Source: Lewinellaceae bacterium
GTDB lineage: Bacteria; Bacteroidota; Bacteroidia; Chitinophagales; Saprospiraceae
DNA length: 64,000 nt
NCBI GenBank assembly: GCA_020636325.1
Contig: JACJYC010000021.1
Location: 1 to 64,000, forward strand
Direction: 5' to 3'
Part shown: piece after piece, positions 52,884-61,654 of the stretch
How positions within the stretch are numbered: position 1 is the stretch's first letter
Layout of the letters: each line of letters opens with the position of its first letter
Translations under genes and position numbers: made by a program
Notes under the pieces: generated by a model
Told to the model about the DNA's origin: nothing
Database searches by the model: none
What the model saw: the letters and a program-made list of their open reading frames with translations, nothing else

Positions 52884-54551
52884 ATGGATCAATTCGTCAT
52901 AGGGGTGGACTACGGTACCGACTCGGTCCGCTCGGTTGTGGTCAACGCCAAAAACGGAGAAGAGGTGTCCGGCGCCGTCTTTTATTACCCCCGCTGGAAA
53001 AAGGGCCAATACTGCGCCCCAGCCCTCAATCAATTCCGGCAACACCCGCTGGACTATGTGGAAGGACTCGAAAAATCGATCAAAAAAGCTTTGAAAGCGG
53101 CGCCGAAAGGAACGGCGGCGAAGGTAATAGGCATCGCAATAGATACCACCGGCTCCACGCCCGTAGCGGTCAACAAAAAAGGCGTTCCGCTGGCCCTTAC
53201 GCCCGGATTCGAGGAAAACCCCAACGCCATGTTCATCCTCTGGAAAGACCATACCGGCATACGGGAAGCCGGGGAGATCAACGTACATTGCGCCAAATGG
53301 GAAGAGGATTATTTGCGCTTCGAAGGCGGCATCTATTCTTCCGAATGGTTCTGGGCCAAGATCCTGCACACGCTCCGGGAGGACAAAAAGATCCGCAAGG
53401 CCGCCTTTTCCTGGGTGGAGCATTGCGACTGGATCCCCTTCCTGCTGACCGGCGGAACGGATGTGCGCAAAATGAAAAGAAGCCGCTGCGCCGCCGGGCA
53501 CAAGGCGCTCTGGCATGAAGACTTCGGCGGACTGCCGCCCAACGCCTTCTTCAAAGCACTCGATCCGCTGCTGGACGGCCTGACCGAAAGGCTGTTCAAA
53601 GATACCTATACCTCCGACCAGCCCGCCGGAAACCTGTCCAAAGAATGGGCCGAAAAGCTGGGCTTGAGCACAGATGTGGTGGTCGGCGTAGGCGCATTCG
53701 ATGCCCATATGGGCGCTGTAGGCGGCGCCATCGAACCGTTTTACCTGAGCAAGGTGATGGGCACCTCCACCTGCGACATGCTGGTGGCCCCGACTGAAAG
53801 CATGGAGGGCACCCTCGTCCAGGGGATCTGCGGGCAGGTCAACGGGTCCATCATCCCGGGCATGACGGGGTTGGAGGCCGGGCAATCCGCCTTCGGCGAC
53901 GTATACGCCTGGTTCAAAAACCTGCTCTCCTGGCCCCTGGAGGAAGTGGTCGGCAAAAGCAAACTGATCGACAAGAAAACGAAGGAAAAACTCCTGGAAG
54001 AAGCCGCCGGCCGGCTGATCCCGCAACTGACCAAAGCCGCCCAAAAGCTGACGCCCGAAGAATCCGGCCTCATCGCCCTGGATTGGCTCAACGGCCGCCG
54101 CACCCCCGACGCCAACCAGGCCCTCAAAGGCGCTATCTTCGGATTGAACCTAGGCACCGACGCGCCGAAAATTTTCAGGGCCCTCGTGGAAGCCACCTGT
54201 TTCGGCGCCCGCAGCATTGTGGATCGCTTCCAGCGCGAAGGCGTGCCCATCCAGGGCGTGATCGGCCTGGGCGGCGTAGCCAGGAAATCACCCTTTGTGA
54301 TGCAAACCATGGCCGACGTACTCAACCGGACCATCAAGATCGCGCGGTCCGAACAAACCTGCGCGCTGGGCGCTGCCATGTTCGCCGCCACGGCCGCAGG
54401 CGCCTACCCTTCGGTCAGCGAGGCGATGAAGGCGATGAGCTCCGGATTTGACGCAGAATACCACCCCAATCCGCAAAATGCCGCTGTGTATGACGACCTG
54501 TATCGAAAATATGTCGATCTGGGCGAATTGGTGGAAGAACAGGATAATTGA
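52884..54551 (+). CDS. araB: Ribulokinase
   Basis: A 555-residue FGGY-family kinase that phosphorylates L-ribulose. The start MDQFVIGVDYGTDSVRSVVV matches AraB (ATG at 52884; 22 codons of low-quality frame lie upstream). Other AraB traits are WVEHCDWIPFLLTGG, KVMGTSTCDMLVAP, ALDWLNGRRTPDANQAL and GLGGVARKSPFVMQ. It is the first gene of araB-araD-araA. The three genes are separated by 160 and 113 bp of repeat-rich DNA. Confidence 0.95.
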   Translation: MDQFVIGVDYGTDSVRSVVVNAKNGEEVSGAVFYYPRWKKGQYCAPALNQFRQHPLDYVEGLEKSIKKALKAAPKGTAAKVIGIAIDTTGSTPVAVNKKGVPLALTPGFEENPNAMFILWKDHTGIREAGEINVHCAKWEEDYLRFEGGIYSSEWFWAKILHTLREDKKIRKAAFSWVEHCDWIPFLLTGGTDVRKMKRSRCAAGHKALWHEDFGGLPPNAFFKALDPLLDGLTERLFKDTYTSDQPAGNLSKEWAEKLGLSTDVVVGVGAFDAHMGAVGGAIEPFYLSKVMGTSTCDMLVAPTESMEGTLVQGICGQVNGSIIPGMTGLEAGQSAFGDVYAWFKNLLSWPLEEVVGKSKLIDKKTKEKLLEEAAGRLIPQLTKAAQKLTPEESGLIALDWLNGRRTPDANQALKGAIFGLNLGTDAPKIFRALVEATCFGARSIVDRFQREGVPIQGVIGLGGVARKSPFVMQTMADVLNRTIKIARSEQTCALGAAMFAATAAGAYPSVSEAMKAMSSGFDAEYHPNPQNAAVYDDLYRKYVDLGELVEEQDN

Positions 54552-54695
54552 TTCGATTGATTGGATTGATTCGATTGATTGGATTGATTCGATTGATTGG
54601 ATTGATTGGATTGATTCGATTGATTGGATTGATTCGATTGATTGGATTGATCCGATTGATACGATTGATTCCGATTGATACGATTGATTCAATCG
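54548..54695. repeat. GATTGATTGGATTGATTC array between araB and araD
   Basis: About 140 bp of GATTGATT units with alternating GG and TC junctions follow the araB stop (TGA of AAT-TGA at the very start of the tract). The tract fills nearly the whole gap. The reverse complement of this unit is found at 33215-33440. Confidence 0.92.
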
Positions 54696-54711
54696 AAAAA
54701 TATAAACATCA

Positions 54712-55407
54712 ATGAAGTTTAAACAGATTCGCCAGGCGGCTTACGAAGCCAATATGGAATTGCCCGAACTGGGGCTGGTGCTCTTCACCTTCGGCAACGC
54801 CAGTGCGGTGGATCGCGGGCACGGCGTGTTTGCCATCAAACCCAGCGGGGTGCCTTACGCCGATCTTTCGCCGGACAATATGGTGATCGTCGATTTTGAC
54901 AACCGGATCGTGGAAGGGGACATGCGGCCGTCGTCGGATACCAAAACGCACGCCGTGCTGTACAAAAACTGGCCAAACATCGGCGGGATCGTGCATACCC
55001 ATTCAACCTACGCCACCGCCTGGGCGCAGACCCAAATGGACATCCCCATATTCGGCACCACCCACGCCGACCACCTGACCGTAGACATCCCCTGCGCCCC
55101 CGTCATGAGCGATGAGATGATCCGGGGTGATTATGAATACGAAACCGGCTTCCAGATCCTCAACGCCTTTGCCGACCGCGGCCTGTCGCCCGAGGAGGTC
55201 GAAATGGTGCTCGTGTCCAACCATGCGCCGTTCTCCTGGGGAAAGACCGTCAAAAAGGCCGTATACAACAGCGCCGTAATGGAAGAAGTGGCCCGAATGG
55301 CCTACCTGACCCTCCAGATCAACCCGAATGCCCCCCGGCTGAAAGAAGCCCTGATCCGGAAACACTGGGAACGGAAACACGGCGAAGGCGCTTATTACGG
55401 ACAATAA
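54712..55407 (+). CDS. araD: L-ribulose-5-phosphate 4-epimerase
   Basis: A 231-residue class II aldolase/epimerase that makes D-xylulose 5-phosphate. The zinc ligands are in GIVHTHSTYATAWAQ (HTH) and the later SNHAPFSWG. The phosphate-binding region includes PSSDTKTH and FAIKPSGVPY. The length matches AraD. It is the second gene of the arabinose set and lies after a GATTGATT tract. Confidence 0.95.
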   Translation: MKFKQIRQAAYEANMELPELGLVLFTFGNASAVDRGHGVFAIKPSGVPYADLSPDNMVIVDFDNRIVEGDMRPSSDTKTHAVLYKNWPNIGGIVHTHSTYATAWAQTQMDIPIFGTTHADHLTVDIPCAPVMSDEMIRGDYEYETGFQILNAFADRGLSPEEVEMVLVSNHAPFSWGKTVKKAVYNSAVMEEVARMAYLTLQINPNAPRLKEALIRKHWERKHGEGAYYGQ

Positions 55408-55424
55408 ACTGATTGATTAGTCAT

Positions 55425-55516
55425 CAGTCGTAAATCCTAAGCCTGTTTCAAACGCACTTACGACTTACAACTTACGACTTACAACTTACGACTTACAACT
55501 TACGACTTACAACTAA
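55425..55516. repeat. ACTTACGACTTACAA array between araD and araA
   Basis: About six units of ACTTACRACTTACAA fill the araD-araA gap. They are the reverse complement of the GTAAGTYGTAAGT tract at 28556-28650. The array ends 5 bp before the araA ATG. Confidence 0.92.
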
Positions 55517-55520
55517 AATC

Positions 55521-57023
55521 ATGATAGATTTCAACCAATACGAAGCCTGGTTCATCACCGGCAGCCAACATTTGTACGGGCCCAAAACCCTGAAACAAGT
55601 GGAAGAACATTCCAAAAAGATCGTTTCCGCCCTGAACAAGGCCAGGAGCATCCCTGTCAAGGTCGTTTTCAAAACGGTACTGACCACCCCGGATGAGATC
55701 TCCAACCTGATCCGGGATGCCAACAGCTCGGCGAAATGCATCGGACTGATCGCCTGGATGCATACCTTTTCCCCGGCTAAAATGTGGATCAACGGGCTCA
55801 AAACCCTGCAAAAGCCTATGCTCCATTTCCATACCCAGTTCAACCAGGACATCCCCTGGGCGGATATCGACATGGACTTCATGAACCTCAACCAATCGGC
55901 CCACGGCGGGCGGGAATTCGGGTTCATCAATACCCGCATGCGGCTCAACCGGAAGGTCGTCGTCGGTCACTGGCAGGACAAGGACGCCCTCGACCGGATC
56001 GGGGTCTGGACGCGTGCCGCAATGGGTTGGCGCGAAATGCAGCACATGAAAGTAGCCCGTTTCGGCGACAATATGCGGGAAGTGGCCGTCACGGAAGGCG
56101 ACAAGGTATCGGCCCAGATCCAGTTCGGCTTTTCGGTCAACGGTTTCGGCCTGGGCGACCTGGTGAGCCGTATGGAAAAGATCTCCAACAAGGAGGTCGA
56201 CAAGGTGGTTGAAGCCTACCTGGATGAATACAAAGTAGCCAAATCGCTGCTGAAAGGCGGTAAAAAGCACGAATCGCTGCGGGATGCGGCCCGGATCGAA
56301 GCCGGCTTACGGGCCTTCCTCGTCGAAGGCGGCTTCACGGCCTTTACCGACACCTTTGAAAACCTCCACGGCCTGAAGCAATTGCCGGGCATTGCCGCCC
56401 AACGCCTGATGGCGGACGGATTCGGATTCGGCGCCGAAGGCGACTGGAAAACCGCCGCGCTTGTACGGGCCATGAAAGTAATGGGCCATGGGCTGGAAGG
56501 CGGCAACTCCTTCATGGAGGATTATACCTACCATTTCAACCCGCAAAGGATGCAGGTGCTCGGCGCCCATATGCTGGAAATCTGCCCCTCTATCGCCGAT
56601 GGGAAGCCGTCCTGCGAGATCCATCCGCTGGGTATCGGCGGCAAGGCGGATCCGGTGCGGCTGGTCTTCAATTCGCCGGCCGGCCCGGCCCTGAACGCCT
56701 CGATCATCGACCTGGGCAACCGCTTCCGGCTCCTGGTGAATACCGTGGACGCCGTTACGCCGGAACAGGCCCTGCCCAAACTGCCCGTTGCCCGGGTACT
56801 CTGGGACCCGCACCCCGACCTCCCGACCGCAGCCGCAGCCTGGATCCTGGCCGGCGGCGCCCACCATACCTGCTACAGCCAATCGCTGACAAAAGAATAC
56901 CTGGAAGATTTTGCCGAAATGGCCGATATCGAATACGTACTGATCGATGAAAAAACGGAGATCCACCCGTTCAAACAAACGCTGAAGTGGAACGAACTGT
57001 ATTTCCACCTGGCCAGGATGTGA
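55521..57023 (+). CDS. araA: L-arabinose isomerase
   Basis: A 500-residue isomerase converting L-arabinose to L-ribulose. Motifs are WFITGSQHLYGP, the acidic metal-binding residues in FMEDYTYHF and in GDWKTAALVRAMKV, and HHTCYS near the C-terminus. Length matches AraA. The array of ACTTACGACTTACAA ends right before the start, so the ribosome-binding region is repeat DNA. It completes the araBDA set, which feeds arabinose into the pentose phosphate pathway. Confidence 0.96.
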   Translation: MIDFNQYEAWFITGSQHLYGPKTLKQVEEHSKKIVSALNKARSIPVKVVFKTVLTTPDEISNLIRDANSSAKCIGLIAWMHTFSPAKMWINGLKTLQKPMLHFHTQFNQDIPWADIDMDFMNLNQSAHGGREFGFINTRMRLNRKVVVGHWQDKDALDRIGVWTRAAMGWREMQHMKVARFGDNMREVAVTEGDKVSAQIQFGFSVNGFGLGDLVSRMEKISNKEVDKVVEAYLDEYKVAKSLLKGGKKHESLRDAARIEAGLRAFLVEGGFTAFTDTFENLHGLKQLPGIAAQRLMADGFGFGAEGDWKTAALVRAMKVMGHGLEGGNSFMEDYTYHFNPQRMQVLGAHMLEICPSIADGKPSCEIHPLGIGGKADPVRLVFNSPAGPALNASIIDLGNRFRLLVNTVDAVTPEQALPKLPVARVLWDPHPDLPTAAAAWILAGGAHHTCYSQSLTKEYLEDFAEMADIEYVLIDEKTEIHPFKQTLKWNELYFHLARM

Positions 57024-57223
57024 GAGGGGGAGAGGGGGAGAGGGTGAGAGGGCGAGAGGGGGAGAGGGTGAGAGGGCGAGAGGGGGAGAGGGTGAGAGGG
57101 CGAGAGGGTGAGAGGGCGAGAGGGTGAGAGGGCGAGAGGATGAGAGGGTGAGAAGGCGTTGATTTTCACGCTCTCACTCTCCCACTCTCTCACCCCCTCT
57201 CACCCCCTCTCACCCCCCCTCTC
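57024..57223. repeat. GAGAGGG purine tract followed by CTCTCACCCC pyrimidine tract
   Basis: From 57024 to about 57150 the plus strand is nearly all purine (GAGAGGGCGAGAGGGTGAGA units). From 57164 to 57223 it is CTCTCACCCC-type pyrimidine. The two arms can pair over a large range and form a strong hairpin between the convergent genes araA and the barrel gene at 57224. Confidence 0.9.
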
Positions 57224-57985
57224 CTACCGCCTCCGCCGCTCCCGCAGCCGGTCAACCCCCAGAACAGCATACGCAAATTGAAGGTTCAGGTGGTAGCTGC
57301 GCAGCGACCGGTTGGTCTTTTCCGGAATGCTGGCGCTGTCAAAAAGTTCATTCATGGAATAATATCCCCGAACGTTCAGGCTCAAGTGCGAAGAAAAATA
57401 TACGCTCCCGCCGAAAACAAGACTGAGGTCGTTGTTGCTGAAGTGATTGCTGATCTCCTTGAAGCTCGACTGGTTGGCTTTCAGGTTGATGGAACCGCCG
57501 AAAAGGTCCTCGCTCACCTTGTAGCGCATCATCCGGCCGTAGCTGGCGCCCAGTTGAAAAAAGGTAGCCATGGTGGTTTCGCTCGATCTGGTCATCCGGA
57601 AATTCATCAGGATCGGCGCTTCCATGTAGTCCAGCTCCATATCGACAAATGATTTCCGGGGGTCGCTCTGCGGTTTGGCGCCGCGCTGACTGTACAACAA
57701 CTCCACGCTGAGGTACAGCTTCGGGCTGAATGCGGCCTCGGCCCTTATCCCGCCGGATAATCCCTTTTTCCGGTATCCGAACTGATAATCGCCGTCGATC
57801 TGTGAGGCGTTGAACCCCAGCACTACCCCGCCGTCAAACCGGCGGTCGCTCTTCCTGTGCTGAGCCGGCAGGGCGATCACCGGACACAACAGCAGCAGCA
57901 AAAGGGAAAACCTCAGCAAAGGGGGCCTGCGGCAACGAAGCAGGGTTGGGTGCGGCGAACCGCTGTTCAGGCGAGTTTTTTCCAT
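57224..57985 (-). CDS. Outer-membrane beta-barrel protein (PorT-like)
   Basis: A 253-residue exported protein. A long, basic N-terminus leads into a hydrophobic signal (about 25-40). The mature part has features of the PorT/outer-membrane barrel group: GGVVLGFNASQIDGDYQFGY, GGIRAEAAFSPKLYLSVELLY, YMEAPILMNFRM and LSLNVRGYYSMNELF. Such barrels are widespread in Bacteroidota and mostly uncharacterised. The Arg-rich end (RERRRR) borders the pyrimidine repeat tract. Confidence 0.72.
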   Translation of the reverse strand: MEKTRLNSGSPHPTLLRCRRPPLLRFSLLLLLLCPVIALPAQHRKSDRRFDGGVVLGFNASQIDGDYQFGYRKKGLSGGIRAEAAFSPKLYLSVELLYSQRGAKPQSDPRKSFVDMELDYMEAPILMNFRMTRSSETTMATFFQLGASYGRMMRYKVSEDLFGGSINLKANQSSFKEISNHFSNNDLSLVFGGSVYFSSHLSLNVRGYYSMNELFDSASIPEKTNRSLRSYHLNLQFAYAVLGVDRLRERRRR

Positions 57986-58106
57986 GGGTGATTTTTGTCG
58001 AAATTTAACATTTCCCCCGGATTTTCCCGCATCATGCGTTGAGATTGTCCGTTGGATTGCGACTTATTTCTGATTATCGGCATATGCAATCCAGGCAAAA
58101 TCCCGT

Positions 58107-58114
58107 TACCTTTG
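58107..58114 (+). promoter_or_regulatory. TAnnTTTG promoter box before the E1 gene
   Basis: TACCTTTG lies 33 bp before the ATG at 58148. It fits the Bacteroidota minus-7 box. A TTTCTG about 40 bp further upstream is a poor upstream element. Confidence 0.4.
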
Positions 58115-58147
58115 CGCAAATTTTGCCGGTCCATAACCAGAAAAACC

Positions 58148-60148
58148 ATGTCGATCACGAAGGAAAATAAAATCGCGTTCAACCGCGGTCAGCTCAACGA
58201 TGAAACGCTGATCACCCTTTACCAAAAATTGGTAAAACCCAGGATGATCGAGGATAAAATGCTCAAATTGCTGCGCCAGGGCAAGGTCAGCAAGTGGTTT
58301 TCGGGCATCGGCCAGGAAGCCATCGCCGTGGGAGCCACCAGCGCCCTGCTGCCCGATGAGCTGATCTTCACCCTTCACCGCAACCTCGGGGTTTTCACAA
58401 GCCGGGCCGTACCCCTCGACCGGCTGTTCGCCCAATGGCAGGGCAAGGCCGCCGGCTATACCAAAGGCCGCGACCGCTCATTCCATTTCGGCGCGATGGA
58501 GCAACATATCGTCGGCATGATCTCCCACCTGGGACCGCAGCTCTCCCTGGCCGCCGGCGTGGCGCTGGCCCACAAGCTGTCCGGAGAAGGCCGCGTTTCG
58601 CTGGCCTTCAGCGGAGAAGGCGGCACCAGCGAAGGCGAATTTCACGAAGCCCTCAACGTGGCGGCTGTCTGGCAATTGCCCGTCATTTTCCTGATAGAGA
58701 ACAACGGATACGGCCTGTCGACCACCACCGCCGAACAGTACCGCTGCCAAAACCTGGCCGACAAAGGCATCGGGTACGGCATGCGCTCCGTCGTACTCGA
58801 CGGCAACAATATCCTGGAAGTCTACCGGACCCTTTCCCAACTGGCGGCCGAACTCCGGGAAAACCCCGAGCCGGTGCTGGTTGAATGCATCACCTTCCGG
58901 ATGCGCGGCCATGAGGAAGCCTCCGGCACCAAATACGTCCCGCAGGAGTTGATGGATGCCTGGGCCCTCCGCGATCCGATTGCCAATTACGAACAATACC
59001 TGCTGGACGAGGGCATCCTCAGCGAAGCGAAGATCAAACAGATCAGAAAAGCCATCCAACAGGAAATGGACGCCGCCATCGCCGCAGCATTCGACCTGGA
59101 AAACGCCGCATCCACTCCGGACGCCGAACTGGCAGACGTATATGCGCCGTTCGACGGAAAGCCCGTGGCGCCGGCTACGCAGGCCGTTTCCGACAAGCGG
59201 TTCATTGATGCCATCTCCGCCGGTTTGTTCCAGGCTATGGAAAAACACGACCGCCTTGTACTCATGGGGCAGGATATCGCCGATTACGGCGGCGTCTTCA
59301 AGATCACCCAGGGTTTCGTCGACCGCTTCGGCCACGACCGGGTCCGCAATACGCCGCTTTGCGAAAGCGCCATCGTCGGCATCGGGCTTGGGCTGAGCCT
59401 GAAAGGATATAAGGCTATGGTGGAAATGCAGTTCGCCGATTTTGTCACCTGCGGGTTCAATCAGATCGTCAACAACCTGGCCAAGCTCCACTACCGGTGG
59501 GGGCAGCACGCCGACGTGGTGATCCGCATGCCGACCGGCGCGGGCACCGGCGCAGGCCCCTTCCATTCCCAGAGCAATGAGGCCTGGTTTACCCATACCC
59601 CCGGCCTCAAGGTGGTTTACCCCGCGACGCCCGCCGACGCCAAAGGCCTGCTGCTGGCCGCATTTGCCGACCCCAACCCGGTCGTGTATTTTGAACACAA
59701 GGCCCTGTACCGCAGCATATCCGGCCCAGTACCCGACGATTACTTCACCGTGGAAATCGGAAAGGCCCGGTTGGCCCGCGAAGGCAGCGAGGTCTCCATC
59801 ATCACCTACGGCATGGGCGTCCTCTGGGCTGAAAAGGTTTGTACCGAAAAGGGTATAAACGCGGATATCGTCGACCTTCGCACCCTGCTGCCGCTGGATT
59901 ATGATGCGATAGATGCTTCGGTGCAAAAAACCGGCAAAGCGATCATCCTCCACGAGGACACGCTGTTCGGCGGATTGGGCGGAGAGATCGCCGCCTACAT
60001 CGGCGAGCACCTGTTCGAATACCTCGACGCACCGGTCAGGCGGGTGGCTTCCCTCGACACGCCGGTGCCGTTCGCTGCGGCGCTGGAACGGGATTTTTTG
60101 CCGGAATCGAGGCTCAGGGAAGCCCTGGATTCGCTGCTGTCCTACTGA
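58148..60148 (+). CDS. 2-oxoacid dehydrogenase E1, alpha and beta fused
   Basis: A 666-residue thiamine-diphosphate enzyme. The N-terminal half (about 1-330) is the E1-alpha dehydrogenase domain: GIGQEAIAVG, HRNLGVF, and the TPP motif GEGGTSEGEFHEALN...ENNGYG. The C-terminal half (about 345-666) is the E1-beta transketolase domain: LMGQDIADYGG, PLCESAIVGIGLGLS and GAGPFHSQSNEAW. This fused form is known in Bacteroidota and related phyla for branched-chain (2-oxoisovalerate) or pyruvate dehydrogenase. E2 and E3 genes are not in the window. The ATG at 58148 removes 32 unlikely residues. Confidence 0.88.
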   Translation: MSITKENKIAFNRGQLNDETLITLYQKLVKPRMIEDKMLKLLRQGKVSKWFSGIGQEAIAVGATSALLPDELIFTLHRNLGVFTSRAVPLDRLFAQWQGKAAGYTKGRDRSFHFGAMEQHIVGMISHLGPQLSLAAGVALAHKLSGEGRVSLAFSGEGGTSEGEFHEALNVAAVWQLPVIFLIENNGYGLSTTTAEQYRCQNLADKGIGYGMRSVVLDGNNILEVYRTLSQLAAELRENPEPVLVECITFRMRGHEEASGTKYVPQELMDAWALRDPIANYEQYLLDEGILSEAKIKQIRKAIQQEMDAAIAAAFDLENAASTPDAELADVYAPFDGKPVAPATQAVSDKRFIDAISAGLFQAMEKHDRLVLMGQDIADYGGVFKITQGFVDRFGHDRVRNTPLCESAIVGIGLGLSLKGYKAMVEMQFADFVTCGFNQIVNNLAKLHYRWGQHADVVIRMPTGAGTGAGPFHSQSNEAWFTHTPGLKVVYPATPADAKGLLLAAFADPNPVVYFEHKALYRSISGPVPDDYFTVEIGKARLAREGSEVSIITYGMGVLWAEKVCTEKGINADIVDLRTLLPLDYDAIDASVQKTGKAIILHEDTLFGGLGGEIAAYIGEHLFEYLDAPVRRVASLDTPVPFAAALERDFLPESRLREALDSLLSY

Positions 60149-60460
60149 TCACCGCATTTCAACCGGGTTCCTTTTTAACATACTACCGGACATTTTTGCA
60201 AAAAGGGCAAAGACGGGGAGAGAGTGGGTGAAAAGCAATGCCTTCACCCACTCTCTCCCTACCTGAGTCTCCCGCTCTGCTCATTTTGTCCAGTAATGTG
60301 CCTTTTTACTCAATTACAGCTTCCTGTCACTCATCCAGGCTGCCAATCAATCATTTGCCGGAGGGATCCGCTCATTCCGGGCGTAACATTGTAAGGTCAT
60401 TCGCCGGGGTTGTTCCATTGAACGATTGCCCCGAATCAACAATTTAAAACCTTACAACCA
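60149..60460. other. 312-bp intergenic region with perfect 17-bp hairpin
   Basis: No gene. A perfect inverted repeat, GGGAGAGAGTGGGTGAA (60216-60232) and its complement (60243-60259), has a 10-base loop. Its sequence resembles the GAGAGGG repeats at 57024. It has no T-run after it, so it is a weak terminator at best. TTGTAAGGT (60389-60397) and ACCTTACAA (60449-60457) form a 9-bp inverted repeat flanking the start region of the next gene and may be an operator. Confidence 0.55.
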
Positions 60461-61267
60461 ATGAAAAGATTAGCAGTTCTTCTTTACGGCGTCGTGTCCT
60501 ATTCGGTCTTCTTCGGCACCTTCCTTTACCTGATCGGTTTTGTAGGCAATCTGTTCGTGCCCAAAAGCGTCGACGGAACCCCGGCAGTACCCCTGGGGCA
60601 GGCCATCCTGATCAATACCGGGCTTATACTCCTGTTCGGATTGCAACACAGCATCATGGCCCGGCAGGGATTCAAGCGGTGGTGGACCAAATTTGTTCCC
60701 AGGTCCATCGAACGCAGCACGTACCTGTTGTTCACCTGCGCCGCACTGGCCATCATGTTTGTCTTCTGGCAACCAATGGGCGGAGTAGTCTGGACCATCG
60801 AAAACGGTTTTGTGAAAGGAATCCTCTTTGCCGCCTTTGCGCTCGGTTGGGTAATTGTCCTGGTCAGTTCCTTCCTGATCAACCATTTTGACCTGTTCGG
60901 GCTTCGGCAGACCTGGCTCTACTTCAGGGGACAACCCTATACGCACCTGAATTTCTCAACGCCGTTCCTGTACCAGTTTGTCCGGCATCCGTTGTATTTC
61001 GGATTGATCCTTGGCTTCTGGTCGGCGCCGGTCATGACCGTAACGCATTTGTTTTTCGCCTTAACGCTGACCATTTATATCGTTTCGGCGGTCCGTCTGG
61101 AAGAAAAGGACCTGGTTGCCTTCCACGGGGAGCGGTATCGCGCATACCGCCGTGCCGTGCCGTTGCTCATTCCCGCTTTATTCAGGAACCCGGTCAAAGA
61201 AACCAGCTATCAGACCATCCTGAAAAGCGCAAAACAGGAAGAAAATACCGGAGAGGCCTTTTTATAA
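60461..61267 (+). CDS. mddA: Methanethiol S-methyltransferase (MddA-like)
   Basis: A 268-residue integral membrane methyltransferase. Five or six membrane helices are visible. Motifs fit MddA, which makes dimethyl sulfide from methanethiol and SAM: LQHSIMARQGFKRWWTKFVP, IERSTYLLFT, FVRHPLYFGLILGFW and VRLEEKDLVAFHGERYRAY. It is related to isoprenylcysteine methyltransferases, so a different thiol substrate is possible. It stands alone on the plus strand. Confidence 0.82.
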   Translation: MKRLAVLLYGVVSYSVFFGTFLYLIGFVGNLFVPKSVDGTPAVPLGQAILINTGLILLFGLQHSIMARQGFKRWWTKFVPRSIERSTYLLFTCAALAIMFVFWQPMGGVVWTIENGFVKGILFAAFALGWVIVLVSSFLINHFDLFGLRQTWLYFRGQPYTHLNFSTPFLYQFVRHPLYFGLILGFWSAPVMTVTHLFFALTLTIYIVSAVRLEEKDLVAFHGERYRAYRRAVPLLIPALFRNPVKETSYQTILKSAKQEENTGEAFL

Positions 61268-61396
61268 TCCCATTTCCGGCATCGACCGGGCGCTTGGCTT
61301 TTCAGGCGCCTGGTTCTATTAAGGATCGTTGAACTAATAAGTGTTGCTTTTGATAGGTCAGGCATTTTGGTCCTAGCCAAGGCATGGGTTCCCGAC

Positions 61397-61414
61397 CTTA
61401 GCCATAGCTAAGGG
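61397..61414. repeat. Perfect 7-bp palindrome with 4-base loop
   Basis: CCTTAGC-CATA-GCTAAGG lies 130 bp after mddA. It is inside a stretch (about 61350-61460) rich in short palindromes such as CCTAGG. No T-run follows. Its role is unknown. Confidence 0.4.
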
Positions 61415-61504
61415 AGGCGGTTCCATAACGCCGGATAGGGGCAAAAGGCCTCCTAGGAAAGTGGACAGTTATTATTTCAGCGGTCCTAAAACCTTCAAAA
61501 TCAA

Positions 61505-61624
61505 ATGATCATGTTCAGCAAGTTATTGAAAAAACATGGAAAGACAGCCCTTATCGCTTATCTTTGTTGGTGTACGATCAAAGGGCTTGCTTTTCTGGCG
61601 CTGGGCGGTTATTTATTAAAATGA
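61505..61624 (+). CDS. Possible 39-residue membrane peptide
   Basis: The frame starts MIMFSKLLKKHGKTALIAYL and continues as CWCTIKGLAFLALGGYLLK before TGA. It has a basic amphipathic start, a hydrophobic core with a CWC pair and a C-terminal Lys. Such short single-span peptides occur in Bacteroidota genomes. The composition is not that of random sequence. It lies in the gap between mddA and the propeller sensor. Start at the second Met (61511) is equally possible. No family name is known to me. Confidence 0.5.
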   Translation: MIMFSKLLKKHGKTALIAYLCWCTIKGLAFLALGGYLLK

Positions 61625-61654
61625 CTTCAGCCCGTGCCGTAAACCACCGACCGT

